DNA from: Dactylorhiza incarnata
Taxonomy: Eukaryota > Streptophyta > Magnoliopsida > Asparagales > Orchidaceae
Direction of reading: 5' to 3'
DNA length: 64,000 bases
Assembly (NCBI GenBank): GCA_033032865.1
Contig: JAWHQI010000276.1
Coordinates: forward strand, 2,728,001-2,792,000
Shown here: positions 11,463 through 21,050 of the stretch, piece by piece
Numbering within the stretch: position 1 is the first letter of the stretch
How the letters are laid out: the number at the start of each line of letters is the position of its first letter
Made by a program: the position numbers and the translations under genes
Notes under the pieces: model-generated
Seen by the model: the letters and a program-made list of their open reading frames with translations, nothing else
Databases searched by the model: none
What the model was told of the DNA's origin: nothing

Positions 11463-11816
11463 ATCCCAAACCTTGTTCCTTTCAAATTAGTTGAGCTCCT
11501 CTTGCATTGCAAGAGTTCAGTTTGGATCTTGTTCTGCATCTTTTATGGTTTGAGGTTCAACTTGTGATAGGAAACAAGTGTGCATCTGATTTTGTTGTAG
11601 TTTATGCCTTGTTTGAACACATGCTGAAATATCTCCAATGACTTGAGATATTGGATGATCTCTAACTGTGATGTGGTCAACAGTTGGAGTTGGTTCAGCA
11701 ATAGTTTCCTCTTGAGGGATTTGATCAGCTATCATTTGATTTGAATTGTCAGCAAGATCTGGATTATCCTCTTCTTAACTGTCTTCAATAATTTGAGATG
11801 ATGGAAGTAAAGACTC
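11463..11816 (-). pseudogene. Integrase to RT linker of element C
   Basis: Contains an open piece 11517-11735 rich in Glu, Thr, Pro and Gln, with CFLSQVEPQTIKDAE followed by a broken LAMQEELN block that in Copia elements precedes RT. It is a poorly conserved linker with no catalytic role. Stops occur at both ends. Confidence 0.6.
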
Positions 11817-12778
11817 TTAATTCTGTAGATTTAGTCCATTGAGCTCTTCACAAAGAGCTGGTACCTGCAAAGTATTTTTGGTAGAGGTGGTGTTCCTATC
11901 CTCATTTAACATGTTAATCTCATCAAAAGATACATACATGGACTCTTCTATCTTAAGAGTAGATTTGTTGTAAACTCTATATGCTTTACTAGAAAGAGAA
12001 TATCCAAGGAATATTCCTTCTGCAGCTTTTGCTTCAAATTTCCTTAGATACTTCTTATCATTGTTTTGCACATTGCATTTACAACCAAATATCTTAAAAT
12101 AGTTAACCTTAGGCTTTTTATTCTTATGTAATTCATAGGGAGTTTTACCTTTAAGCTTATGTATCAGGCTTCTGTTCAACACATAATTTGCTGTATTCAC
12201 TATCTCTGCCCAAAAAGAATTGGCAAGTGAGCATCAGCAAGCAATGTAGTTGCTGATTCAATTAATGTTCTATTTTTCCTTTCAGCTAACCCATTTTGTT
12301 GAGGAGTTCTAGGAGCAGGGAAAAACTGCATGATCCCTTATTTTCCACAGAATTCTCTCATCAGAAGAGATTCAAACTCAGTGCCATGATCACTTCTGAT
12401 CAATGCAACTAGAGTAGAGTACTCAATCTTGATGAACCTGAGAAAGTCTGTCAGAACACTGAAGGTGTCAGACTTGTTCCTAAGAAAGAACACCCAAGTG
12501 AATCTTGAGAAGTCATCTATAATAACTAGAGAGTAATGCTTCCCTCCTAGACTTTGTATTGCAGTGGGTCCAAAAAGGTCCAAATGCAGTAAATACAAAA
12601 TCCTAGGTGAATCAGTCTTGGATAAAGATTTAAAACTACTCTTTGTTTGCTTTCCTAATTGACAAGCCCTGCAAAGTCCTTCCTTCTTGTATGAACCAGA
12701 AGGCAGTCCTCTAACAAGATTGTCCTTAGAAAGCTTAAATATAGTTCTAAGGTTAATGTGTCCAAGCCTTTTATGCAA
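11817..12778 (-). pseudogene. Integrase of element C
   Basis: 12338-12778 has the HHCC zinc finger (HKRLGH then CRACQLGK), the first catalytic Asp in HLDLFGP and the second in RSDHGTEFE. A stop after FCGK interrupts the frame; the third catalytic residue (Glu in QQNGLAERKNRT) lies in 12250-12337 beyond it. The C-terminal part, 11817-12200, has MNTANYVLNRS, a GKTPYELHKNKKP block and an IFGCKC block. Two stops split an otherwise complete domain. Integrase inserts the cDNA into the host chromosome. Confidence 0.85.
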
Positions 12779-12811
12779 TAATTTATTTGTTTTACTTATT
12801 GAATTAAATAA

Positions 12812-13210
12812 TCAAATATCTGTATTGGCAGAGTCAAAATTCACAAAATAAATGTTTCCATGTCTAATACCAGATAATACATTAATGTTTTTAATATTGG
12901 TAATAAGACATAAGGAATGGTTAAAAGTTACCCGATAACCTTCATCACATAACTGGCTTATGCTGATGAGGTTGTGCTTCAGACCTTTGACATAAGCTAC
13001 CTCTTTGAAGGTGACTGCTCCAACTTTGATTTGTCCATAACCTTTGGTTTGTCCACAGTTGGAGTCTCCACAGATCACATTGGGTCCAAGCTTTTCCTTG
13101 CAGTTGCTTAGGTTGGCCTTGTTTCCTGTCATATGCTTTGAGCATCCACCATCCAAATACCCTTGTTCTTTTATTTTTGGATAGCCCTGTACCTGCAAAA
13201 TAGAAAACAT
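12812..13210 (-). pseudogene. Protease of element C
   Basis: Copia aspartic protease block: YLDGGCSKHMTG, followed by GYGQIKVG, VAYVKGLKHNLISISQLCD. The usual active site is Asp-Ser-Gly; here it is Asp-Gly-Gly, which I would expect to impair activity. The frame begins near 13210, two bases from the gag stop region, and ends before integrase with a stop after DSANTDI. Gag and pol were probably one frame originally. Confidence 0.8.
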
Positions 13211-13211
13211 T

Positions 13212-14534
13212 CTAGTTGTTCTTGACCCAGACTACCTTGGGTCCTTTTATTTTTCCACAAAAATCTGAAATATAAGATATCTCAGGCTGATCTTTATAGC
13301 CTTGTGGATGATATCTCCTTGGAGGAATTATCAACTCAGTAAAAGGATTTTTAGTATATTGAGAATAAGAATTCTTCTGATTTTCTGTACATTTTCCGTT
13401 CGATGAATTTGGGTGAATTCGTCGATCGCCGTTCAGCTTTCGTCGAGCTCCGTTCGACAAATTCGTGTGATTTCGTCGAGCTCCGTTCGACGAATTCTGT
13501 TGAATTCCTTTATTCTTAATATTCGTGCTTGAAATATTCTTACTAGCATCTACAAGCTCTTTGTCCTTGGCAGAAATGAATTTTACTGGTGTAGAAAGAA
13601 TGTTTTTCTTAATAAGATGTGGCTCACTTGATGATGCACCCAAGCCCAGTCTGCCACTGAGTCTGGAATTCACTATGCTTGTGATGTCCATCAACTTGAT
13701 ACTTCTCCCATTGAGGGATTCTTCAAATTTCTTAGCTTCAGACAACTTGTTCTCAATGAGAACAATGTGTTCTCTGGAGGCAGCCAAATCTTTCTTAAGA
13801 TTGACATTTTCTTCACTTAGTTGGTTCATTTCAACCAATTTATTTCTGAGAGAGATTATCTCTTTCTCATATTTGATTAAGTCTAAACAAAGAGTTTTAA
13901 TATCATTTTTGAAATCATTTGAATTAAAGTCAAAGTTAGATATTACTTGATCAACATCAGTTTCAGATTCTGATTCATCTGAATTGTTTGCTGAGGCATT
14001 GATAGCCATCATGCGCAAATTTCTTTCTTCTTCATCATATTCATCATCACTAGTGCTGGATGATGATTCATGTTCTGACTCACTGCTTGAGTCATAAATA
14101 GCCATCAAGCATTGATCTTTGTCATTTGATTCATTCTCATCTTCAGATGAGCTGGATGAAGACTTTGACTCTTCTGCAGAACCTTCAACCATATTGTTGA
14201 GGGAGGTCCAGATTTCCCTGGCTGAAGTGCATTCCACAACCTTTTGAAAAATGTCATCTGACATTGTTTGTGCCAAGATATTCATTGCTTTGGCATCTGC
14301 ACTTCTTTGCTTCTTTTGAGCATCTGTCCACTCAGGAGGTAGAACAACATTATTGTTAGTTTTTGTTTCAGGACTTGTTGTTGTTATAGGAGTAGGGGGT
14401 CCTGTCAAAATCACATTAAAAATATATTCGTCAATAGAATTCATAAATAATCTGATCCTTGCCTTCCATAATGCAAACTTATTTAGATTGCACATAGGAG
14501 GTCTTGTGCTTGAGTATTCTTTATTCTGTGCCAT
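13212..14534 (-). CDS. gag: Gag of element C, intact frame with internal deletion
   Basis: 440 codons, ATG at 14534. The N-terminus (MAQNKEYSSTRPP, KFALWKARI) and the AKAMNILAQ...EIWTSL block match Copia Gag. After MVEGSAEE the frame jumps directly into a Ser/Glu/Asp-rich acidic stretch, so the second half of the capsid-like region and the CCHC zinc knuckle are absent. A heptad-rich coiled coil (about residues 205-275) follows. Residues about 345-385 are encoded by TTCGTCGA/TTCGACGAA repeats matching the element's LTR word and give repeated NSSNGARR. It ends KVVWVKNN, the conserved block before protease. An intact frame despite loss of RNA-binding parts suggests a variant that spread as is, or recent loss. 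Self-assembly ability cannot be judged. Confidence 0.85.
   Translation of the reverse strand: MAQNKEYSSTRPPMCNLNKFALWKARIRLFMNSIDEYIFNVILTGPPTPITTTSPETKTNNNVVLPPEWTDAQKKQRSADAKAMNILAQTMSDDIFQKVVECTSAREIWTSLNNMVEGSAEESKSSSSSSEDENESNDKDQCLMAIYDSSSESEHESSSSTSDDEYDEEERNLRMMAINASANNSDESESETDVDQVISNFDFNSNDFKNDIKTLCLDLIKYEKEIISLRNKLVEMNQLSEENVNLKKDLAASREHIVLIENKLSEAKKFEESLNGRSIKLMDITSIVNSRLSGRLGLGASSSEPHLIKKNILSTPVKFISAKDKELVDASKNISSTNIKNKGIQQNSSNGARRNHTNLSNGARRKLNGDRRIHPNSSNGKCTENQKNSYSQYTKNPFTELIIPPRRYHPQGYKDQPEISYISDFCGKIKGPKVVWVKNN
13395..13505. repeat. TTCGTCGA/TTCGACGAA words inside gag of element C
   Basis: CGTTCGATGAATT, AATTCGTCGATCG, TTTCGTCGAGCTCCGTTCGACAAATT, and a second TTTCGTCGAGCTCCGTTCGACGAATT-type unit occur within 110 bp. 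They lie in the gag reading frame without a stop. The same core fills the U3 of this element's LTRs. Confidence 0.85.
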
Positions 14535-14620
14535 GAGTATTTAGCAAAAGAAACTCTAGAAGAAAATTAAGATCTAATTGATCTTTTGATTCAGGTGTTA
14601 GCCTGTAAAGAATCAACCAA

Positions 14621-14632
14621 CCTCTGATACTA
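14621..14632 (-). other. Primer binding site of element C
   Basis: Minus strand TAGTATCAGAGG starts two bases inside the 5' LTR. It matches the initiator-tRNA-Met complement TGGTATCAGAGC except for one G-to-A change and the last base. Confidence 0.8.
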
Positions 14633-14634
14633 AT

Positions 14635-16352
14635 TGAAAGTAAACTCTGATAGAAGTTGAAAGTGAGGTTTAGATCTTAGATTTACTCTAGAGGGGGGGG
14701 GGGGGGGGGGGGGTGAATAGAGTATTAATAAGTTTTTCACTTATTTTTATTGCGGAGTTAAAATAGTGATATTTATATGTGTATAATAGAGTGAGTTATA
14801 AAAACAAATAAGAACACAGCACAACACAGAAAAATAAACACAAACACAGAAGACACAAGAATTTATAGTAGTTCCCCAATAAACCTGGGTACATCTACTC
14901 TTCTACAACCTTTGGTAGGATTCCACTAGGTTTTTGATCAGGTGCCCTATTACCAATGGAGTTTTGATCAGGTGTCCAAACACCAATGAGCTTTTGATCA
15001 GGTGCTCAAACCAACCACGGGTTTTTGATCAGGTGCCTTGCCACCAAGGGGTTAACTTTTGAAGGGAGTTAGAACCCTGTACAAGATGGGATAAAGAGGG
15101 TTATGTAGTTCTTCTCTGTCAATAATCTTAGAGAAGACTAGTGGATTTGTTGATGTAAAGCTTCCCCTGTCTGATAGAAAATAGTTGACAATTGAGGATG
15201 GAGCTTTCTCTTGAATGTAGATCTTCCTTGATAGCTGATGAATCTGAGAGACAAAGGTTTCTCAGATTATTATTTCTCTTGTAGATTTTGAACTTGCAGC
15301 AGAATACTGAGAGAATAATGTTGATGTTCTCAGAGAATGAAAGGGTGCTGCTATAGAAGATGAAGATCTGAAAGCCTTTTCTTTTTCTTCCTGTATTTCT
15401 TTTTCTCGACTGTTTCTTCCTCTCTTCTTCATATCTTGCTGAACTGATGTTATCTTCTTCTTCTTCCTTTTTCCTTTCTGAATATCTGACTAATTTGAAA
15501 TCAAATCTCTTTAATTAATGAATAAAATATTCTGAAGAGATATTCTTGGAACTGCAATTTGATTAAACATTAATGCCTTTTCCTTTTTCATGAAAGTGTC
15601 CTTTTCCAAAATGTGTCAATGGACACTTTCTCAAAATAAGAGAATAATAAAATGAAAGATAATATCCTTGACTTATCTGATTGGAATAGATCCATTGCTG
15701 AAAGTCGATCTGAGTTCAGAGAATAGAATAAAACTGATCCTTTTGAAATTAACAAGCTAAAGAGAACCTTTCGTCGACCTGAGAACTGAGTTCGTCGAAC
15801 TGAATGTTGGAGTTCGTCGAACTGAACATCTATTGCTGGTTCGTAGAACACAGTCTGGAGTTCGTCGATCTCAAGCTGGAGGTCGTCGAACTGAGAGATA
15901 AAATCTGATAAGCTAGCTGGAATATTGAATTCGTCGAGCTGAGAAGAACTTTCGTCGATCTGAACATCTTGATACTTATTCGTCGAGCGCAGAGCTGAGT
16001 TTGTCGAACGCAGAATGAAGTTTGTCAAACTGAAGAGATAAACTACTGGATTGGCTGGAGAGTCGATCTGGAGAGCAAGTTCGTCGAACGCAGAGAGAAG
16101 TTCGTTGAACGCAGAATAGAGTTCGTCGAACGCAGAACCTTGGCAAGTTCGTCGAACTGGAGCATGTTTTACATCGAACACAGGATGGAGTTCGTCGATC
16201 GCAGTATGGAGTTCGTCGAACGCAGACACTTGATCTTTTCCTAAGTTCTAACAGCCTAAAACCTTGACCCTTAGACTATACAATGGGGTCAACTTAGTCC
16301 TAGTCAATAGATAGTGATCCTAGCCCAAATCAGTAATAGGGTTGTTCCAACA
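14635..16352 (-). repeat. 5' LTR of element C
   Basis: 1718 bp, same length as the 3' LTR despite G-tract difference (21 G at 14693-14713 here). Ends TGAAAGTAA...TTCCAACA. The TTCGTCGAAC(GCAG/TGA) array spans about 15770-16225. Many copies differ between LTRs by C/T or G/A at CG sites, as methylated DNA decays. Confidence 0.93.
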
Positions 16353-16357
16353 GTTTC

Positions 16358-17333
16358 CTATTTTCATCCTTGTCTAAAAACACAGTTGAACCCATAGGAG
16401 TTCTCGTAGGGGTAGAGTTCTCCATACCAAATTTCTTTATTATATCCAAGGTAAATTTGGTCTGAGAAATGAAGATTCCTTCCTCAGATTGCTTTACTTA
16501 GAGACCTAAGAAATACTTAATCTCTCCCATACTGCTCATTTCAAATTTACTTTGCATAAGTTTAGCAAACTTTTTCAAAGACTCCCATCTGTTGATCCAA
16601 ATATAATGTCATCAACATATATTTGGACCAAAAGGATCTGGCCCTTCAGCTCTCTCAAGAAAAGAGTCTTATCAATTTTTTCTCTAGAAAATTTGTTTTC
16701 AAGGAGAAAGGTAGACAGTGTCTCATACCAGGGCCTTGGTTCTTTCTTCAGCCCATACAAGGCTTTTTTGAGGAAATAAACATGATCAGGAAAGGTTGGA
16801 GAGATAAAACCTGGTGGTTGAGCTATATAAACTTCTTCTTTTAGATCTCCATTCAGGAAACCTGATTTGACGTCCATTCGATAGACTTTGAATCCCTTGT
16901 ATGTAGCATAAGCTAGAAAGAGGCTGATGGCCTCCAATTTAGAACCAGTTGCAAATGTCCGATCAAAGTCTATGCCTTCCTCCTGTCTGTATCCTTGGGC
17001 TACCATCCTTGCCTTATTCTTTATAATCAATCCAGCTTCATCCATCTTGTTTCTGTGGACCCACTTTGTCCCAATGATATTATGCCCTTGTGGCCTTGGG
17101 ACAAGTTTCCATACTTTGCATCTTTTGAATTAATTTAGCTCTTCTTGCATGGCCATAACCCAGAACTGGTCTTTATTGGCCTCTTCAAATTTCTTGGGCT
17201 CAAGTTGTGATAGAAAACTGAGGTGCAAGTTTTCATTTAAAGCATTTCGTCTTGTTCTAAATCCATGAGTGAGCTCACCAATTATCTGATTTGCTGGATG
17301 ACTTCTAAGATGTATCATAGCTATAGACATCAC
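16358..17333 (-). pseudogene. Reverse transcriptase of element A (5' part)
   Basis: 16575-17045 (minus) shows ARMVAQGYRQEEGIDF, RMDVKSGFLNGD with catalytic Asp, ALYGLKKEPRPWY, and [11 protein letters not shown] shift after FGSTDGSL breaks the C-terminal part, which is traceable to 16358 and then continues across element C into 7141. Upstream, 17130-17333 is the integrase-to-RT linker ending WVMAMQEELN. It belongs to the older element A. Confidence 0.85.
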
Positions 17334-17773
17334 TCTTGCTGGTTCTTTTGTTTCAGTAGCTTCTTTAGCTCCTGCTTCATGATTCTCATTTTGGATATTT
17401 GGCTCTTCAGTTGACTCTTATACAGATTCTAGAATAGATTCCAGTGTGGAAGGCTCATTCTTCTCAACTGTTTCTTTTTCTATGATTTTAAGGTTCTCTA
17501 ATCTTTCTTCAATTCCTGCACAAAGCCCTTGACTACACCTCTGTCAGATCATCCAAATTTAACTTTGGGTCTATATTCTATAAGTGCAAACTCCTACAGG
17601 CTTCTTGTTCCAGTCATATGGCGGGAATATCCACTGTCCAAGTACCACATAGGAGTCTTGGTGGTTTTTGGACATACCTACAAGATAACTATACTTCCTT
17701 AGGAACCCAGTCTCTTTTGGGTGCAATGTGCTTGTTAGAGAATGATTTAGCAGGCTGCCTTTTAGTTATTATT
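17334..17773 (-). pseudogene. Protease remnant of element A next to an integrase deletion
   Basis: At 17600-17650 the minus strand encodes WYLDSGYSRHMTG, the Copia protease active-site block, and 17698-17714 encodes the RDWVPK block that precedes it. Immediately downstream in sense, around 17540-17590, sequence passes directly into the acidic linker before RT. The rest of protease and all of integrase, normally more than 1.5 kb, are absent, so an internal deletion ended there. Element D is inserted at 17773/17774. Confidence 0.65.
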
Positions 17774-17954
17774 GTTGGAGTTTCTGAGGTGATATCAAAG
17801 CAATCAACTGTTAGTCTTACTGCAAACGCAATATGAGCCTATAGGGTCGCACATAATGGCATTTGGAGAAGTTGGAGAAAGGATTGTGTTGGCCTCACTC
17901 ATATTGGATATGAGTGGAGGACCAGTCCTGTGACTGATCGGAATTAAGTTGAGA

Positions 17955-18130
17955 ATGTCTAAATGGGAAATCGTTTAAAGTGTTTAAACGAATAGATTTA
18001 TTCTAGGCAAATTCGGCTAAAGTGTTTAACCGAATTATGTCAATTTCGGCCAAAGGGTTTAGGCAAATTTGGCTAAAGTGTTTAACCGAACTGTAACAGA
18101 TTCGACCAAAGAGTTTAGCCAAAATGTGTT
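17955..18130. repeat. Hairpin array TTCGGCTAAA-GTG-TTTAACCGAA in D 5' LTR
   Basis: About five imperfect dyads share a 10-base arm, a GTG or GGG centre and a complementary arm. The 3' LTR has a perfect copy at 26582-26604. Each is spaced by about 30 bp. Arms contain CG at the same place in each copy. Confidence 0.8.
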
Positions 18131-18203
18131 AGTTCGATGAAATCATATAATCAAATTTATATAGTCGAATTCGGTTATAATGTATAGTCGAATTCGGTTA
18201 TAG

Positions 18204-18420
18204 TGAGTTCGTCGAACGCAGATCTCCTTGAGTTCGTCGAACGCAGATCTCTTGAGTTCGTCGAACGCAAATCTCTTGAGTTCGTCGAACGCAGATCTCC
18301 TTGAGTTTGTCGAACGCAGATCTCCTTGAGTTCGCCAAACGCAGATCTCCTTGAGTTCGTCGAACGCAGATCTCTTGAGTTTGTTGAACGCAGATCTCTT
18401 TGAATTCGTCGAACGCATCC
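18204..18420. repeat. 24/25-bp tandem repeat GAGTTCGTCGAACGCAGATC in D 5' LTR
   Basis: Nine head-to-tail copies of a unit beginning GAGTTCGTCGAACGCAGATC and ending TCCTT or TCTT. The partner array at 26776-26991 has nine copies in the same 25/24 order, so the array predates insertion. Changes are mostly at the two CG sites (TCATCGAA, TCGTTGAA). The unit is open in all three minus-strand frames, producing artefact ORFs rich in Arg, Ser and Asp. Confidence 0.92.
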
Positions 18421-18891
18421 TTTGGTATATAACCGTTCACGATCTTAGGGTTCAATAGATAGAGATTGCGACCAACCCTTTTGCGATTTGTGAGAGCAGC
18501 GCCGAAAGTGTTCCGCTAGGGCTTTTCTCCTCTTCCGACAGTTTCCGCCTCCCTTGTCTCAAATCTAGCAGTACGTAGGGACGCTGAGAGCTTTTCTTCT
18601 CCGACTCATTCCTTGTTCGACAAGGCATCGATGTTCTCCTCCGCTTGTGTGGATCTCTGTAGAGGGGCCGATCCATTTTGGTTCTTACAAAGCGAGGTTC
18701 GTTTTACCAGAAATCCGTATGGAGCATCTTGGTTGAGTATCGACTCAATCCCTTAAAGGTATATCGTTTTGTTGCCTTTTCTATTTCTTGATTCATGCGC
18801 ATGATCCTTAACTCTTTGGGTTGTTCTTGTTATTTTTCCACTGCGCATATGTGATATGCTGTCCACTTTATTGTTAAGAAAAACCCAACAG

Positions 18892-18903
18892 TGGTATCAG
18901 ATC
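18892..18903 (+). other. Primer binding site of element D
   Basis: TGGTATCAGATC lies one base after the 5' LTR and matches ten bases of the initiator-tRNA-Met complement. Confidence 0.85.
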
Positions 18904-19860
18904 TAGGTTTGCAATCAAGTGCGTGTAAATCGGGATTTTAGAAGCATTATAAATACCCTGATTTCTTCTTGGAAACCCGCCAAGAACGCATGTTATTACG
19001 TTGTGATTTCATTGTTTCAGAAATAGTTTCTCCTTTGCAGTAACCGTCCCTCCAAGTGATTTGTGAAATCACATGTCTGAGATTTTGAATCTGACATTGA
19101 GAGACAAGCTTGTCTACTTCACAAGTGGAGTTGTTTTTGCTGTGTCCAATGCATGTAAATCTGGAGGTTTAGAAGTGTTCAAAGTGTTCAGATTTAACCC
19201 CTCTTATCAAAGTGTTGATAATTTGTTTTGTGCACATAGGGGATGCATTTAGTTTGCGAATATTGTATTTCAATTTTGTGAATGTACACACTGATTAAAA
19301 GTTAATCAAGATGAAATGTTCATCAATTGTATCTTAAAATTCCTTAATCCAATATTAAGCATTTGGATGCCTTCCGATGGATGACACTCTTCCAGCCTAG
19401 ATCGATGAAGTGTGGGCTTGCCAAAGCAAGGTGCATTAATCTATCTTGGTAAGGGTGCGAGCTGATAATTGTGATATCCCATTGTCGACATCGGGTCTAT
19501 CTTAACTAGGTGACCTCAAAGGTCGAGTGCCTAGAGGCATAGGGTTGGCATGCACCATATGATGGATGCGAATAAAGAGTTATTCACCAACCATGCAAGA
19601 GTTGCATCGTGATGCAATTGATAAGTGTTGTCTACCTAAATAACCGCATTGCGAGAGAAACGCCAAAGCAGACTCATTGTGTTGGTGAAATACGGATCTT
19701 GTCCACTAAGAGAGTAGCTCGCATAAACTCTCCAAATCGAAATTAAGGGTTATCAATTTGATTAAAATAGTGGGAGTATTTAATTAAAGTCCTTATTAAA
19801 ATAAAATGTATTTTGAAACATAGTACTGAAAATCTTTTGCAAATTTATTGTAGAATTTCC
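18904..19860 (+). other. 5' leader of element D, no gene
   Basis: About 950 bp between the primer site and gag with no convincing frame. A TTAAGAAAAACCCAACA-type junction and several short direct repeats of 'AATCTGGAGGTTTAGAAG' type are visible near 18920-19200, but no structure I can name. Confidence 0.5.
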
Positions 19861-20690
19861 ATGGCAAATACATCACACTCCACATTGTCCCTGAGAGTCA
19901 TCCTTGAGAAGGACAAGCTCAATAAGATGAACTTCCTCGACTGGTATAGGAACCTGAGAATTGTTCTCAGGCAAGAGCGCAAGCTCTATGTCTTGGAAGG
20001 GGAAGCCCCTGCAGAGCCGACCGGGAATGCTCCGCGAGCAGACAAAGATGCTTATAAGAAGTATCAAGATGATACCTTGGAAGTGGAATGCCTCATGCTT
20101 GCTACCATATCATCTGAGCTTCAGAAGCAACACGAGAGCATGTGTGGTTATGAGATAATCGAGCACCTCAAGAAAATGTTCGAGGGGCAAGCTCGGCAAG
20201 AGAGGTTTGACATATCCAAGGCATTATTTCAGTGCAAAATGGGAGCTCGAGACTCAATAGGGACTCACGTACTCAAGATGATTGGGTATATAGAGAACCT
20301 TGAAAGACTGGGTTTTCCCTTGGGTCAAGAGTTGGCCACAGATCTGATCCTGCAATCATTGCCGGACAGTTATGAGCAGTTCGTCTTGAACTATAATATG
20401 AATGAAATAGAAAAGACACTGCCCGAGCTACTTGGCATGTTGAGAATGTCCGGGAACAACATGAAGAAGGCCAAGCCTACCAACCCCATACTGATGGTGC
20501 ATAAGGGCAAGGGCAAGGTTAGGGGATCTAAGAAGACGAAGATTGGATCTAAGTCTCATCTTGATCCCAAGTCTTCTGCACTGAAAAGGAAAGGTCTGGC
20601 GAAGGAATGAAAGTGCCACCACTGCGGTAAGGCAGGGCATTGGAGGCAGAACTATCCCTTCTACATTGAGGATCTGCAAAAGAAGAAGGG
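19861..20690 (+). pseudogene. gag: Gag of element D
   Basis: Start chosen at ATG 19861 (MANTSHS), the usual start of this Gag group; an in-frame ATG at 19813 is outside the conserved region. Conserved blocks: NFLDWYRNLRIVL, CLMLATISSELQKQH, KALFQCKMG, GFPLGQELATDLILQSLP. A TGA at 20608-20610 cuts off the zinc knuckle, which reads CHHCGKAGHWRQNY: the fourth ligand Cys is Tyr. Gag forms the particle and the knuckle would bind genomic RNA. Confidence 0.85.
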
Positions 20691-21050
20691 AAGTGTTACT
20701 TCCACTTCAGGTATTTACGTTATAGAGATAAACCTTTCTGCTCCTTCATCAAGGGTATTGGATACCGGATGCGGTTCTCACATTTGTACAAATGTGCAGG
20801 AACTGAGAAGGAGAAGAATGCTGGGTAAAGTGGAGGCAGACCTGCGCGTCGGGAATGGATCAAGAGTTGTTGCCGTCGCCGTTGGTGTCTACTGTCTTTC
20901 TTTGCCCACTGGGCTTGTAATAGAATTAGATAACTGTTATTTTGTTCCAGCCATAACTAGAAACATTATATCCATATTATGACTTGACATGAAAGGTTTT
21001 TCATTAATCATTAAGAACAATTGTTGTTCGATTTTTATGAATGATGTTTG
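20691..21050 (+). pseudogene. Protease of element D
   Basis: VLDTGCGSHICTN carries the Asp-Thr-Gly active site, followed by LRVGNGSRV, LDNCYFVPAITRNIISI. A TGA after ISIL (about 20980, CGA-to-TGA type) interrupts it. This form of Copia protease (DTGCGSHIC) is typical of the Tork-side Gag group seen just upstream. Confidence 0.8.

Larger units (their letters stand above)
7147..16352 (-). mobile_element. Copia retrotransposon C (Sirevirus-like), structurally complete
   Basis: 9206 bp with two 1718-bp LTRs (7147-8864, 14635-16352), TSD GTTTC, primer site, polypurine tract and gag, PR, IN, RT and RNase H in Copia order on the minus strand. Several polypurine-like tracts in tandem (9431-9550) are a Sirevirus trait. 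No env-like ORF lies between RNase H and the 3' LTR. Gag lacks a zinc knuckle and the protease active site reads Asp-Gly-Gly. Pol has several frame breaks, so the copy looks non-autonomous. LTRs sampled by eye differ by a few percent, so it is younger than its host A. Confidence 0.93.
17774..18890 (+). repeat. 5' LTR of element D
   Basis: 1117 bp, TGTTGGAG...AAACCCAACA. U3 contains two repeat arrays: TTCGGCTAAA/TTTAGCCGAA hairpins (about 17955-18130) and a 24/25-bp tandem array (18204-18420). A TATA box (TATATAAC, 18426-18433) follows the second array within 10 bp. Confidence 0.9.

Noticed and set aside
13525..13950. 141-codon plus-strand open frame
   Set aside because: Antisense to the coiled coil of gag in element C; repeated Leu/Ser arises from complementing Glu/Lys heptads.
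15588..16229. 213-codon minus-strand open frame in the 5' LTR of C
   Set aside because: It reads through the TTCGTCGAAC array, giving repeated FDEL; its counterpart in the 3' LTR is broken, so it is an effect of the repeat.
18204..18420. CRISPR-like regular repeats
   Set aside because: Units are head to tail with no unique spacers, inside a Copia LTR of a plant genome.
18143..18455. Overlapping minus-strand frames with RSAFDELK / RRTQ repeats
   Set aside because: The 24/25-bp tandem unit has no stop in any minus frame; no start, domain or conservation supports a protein.
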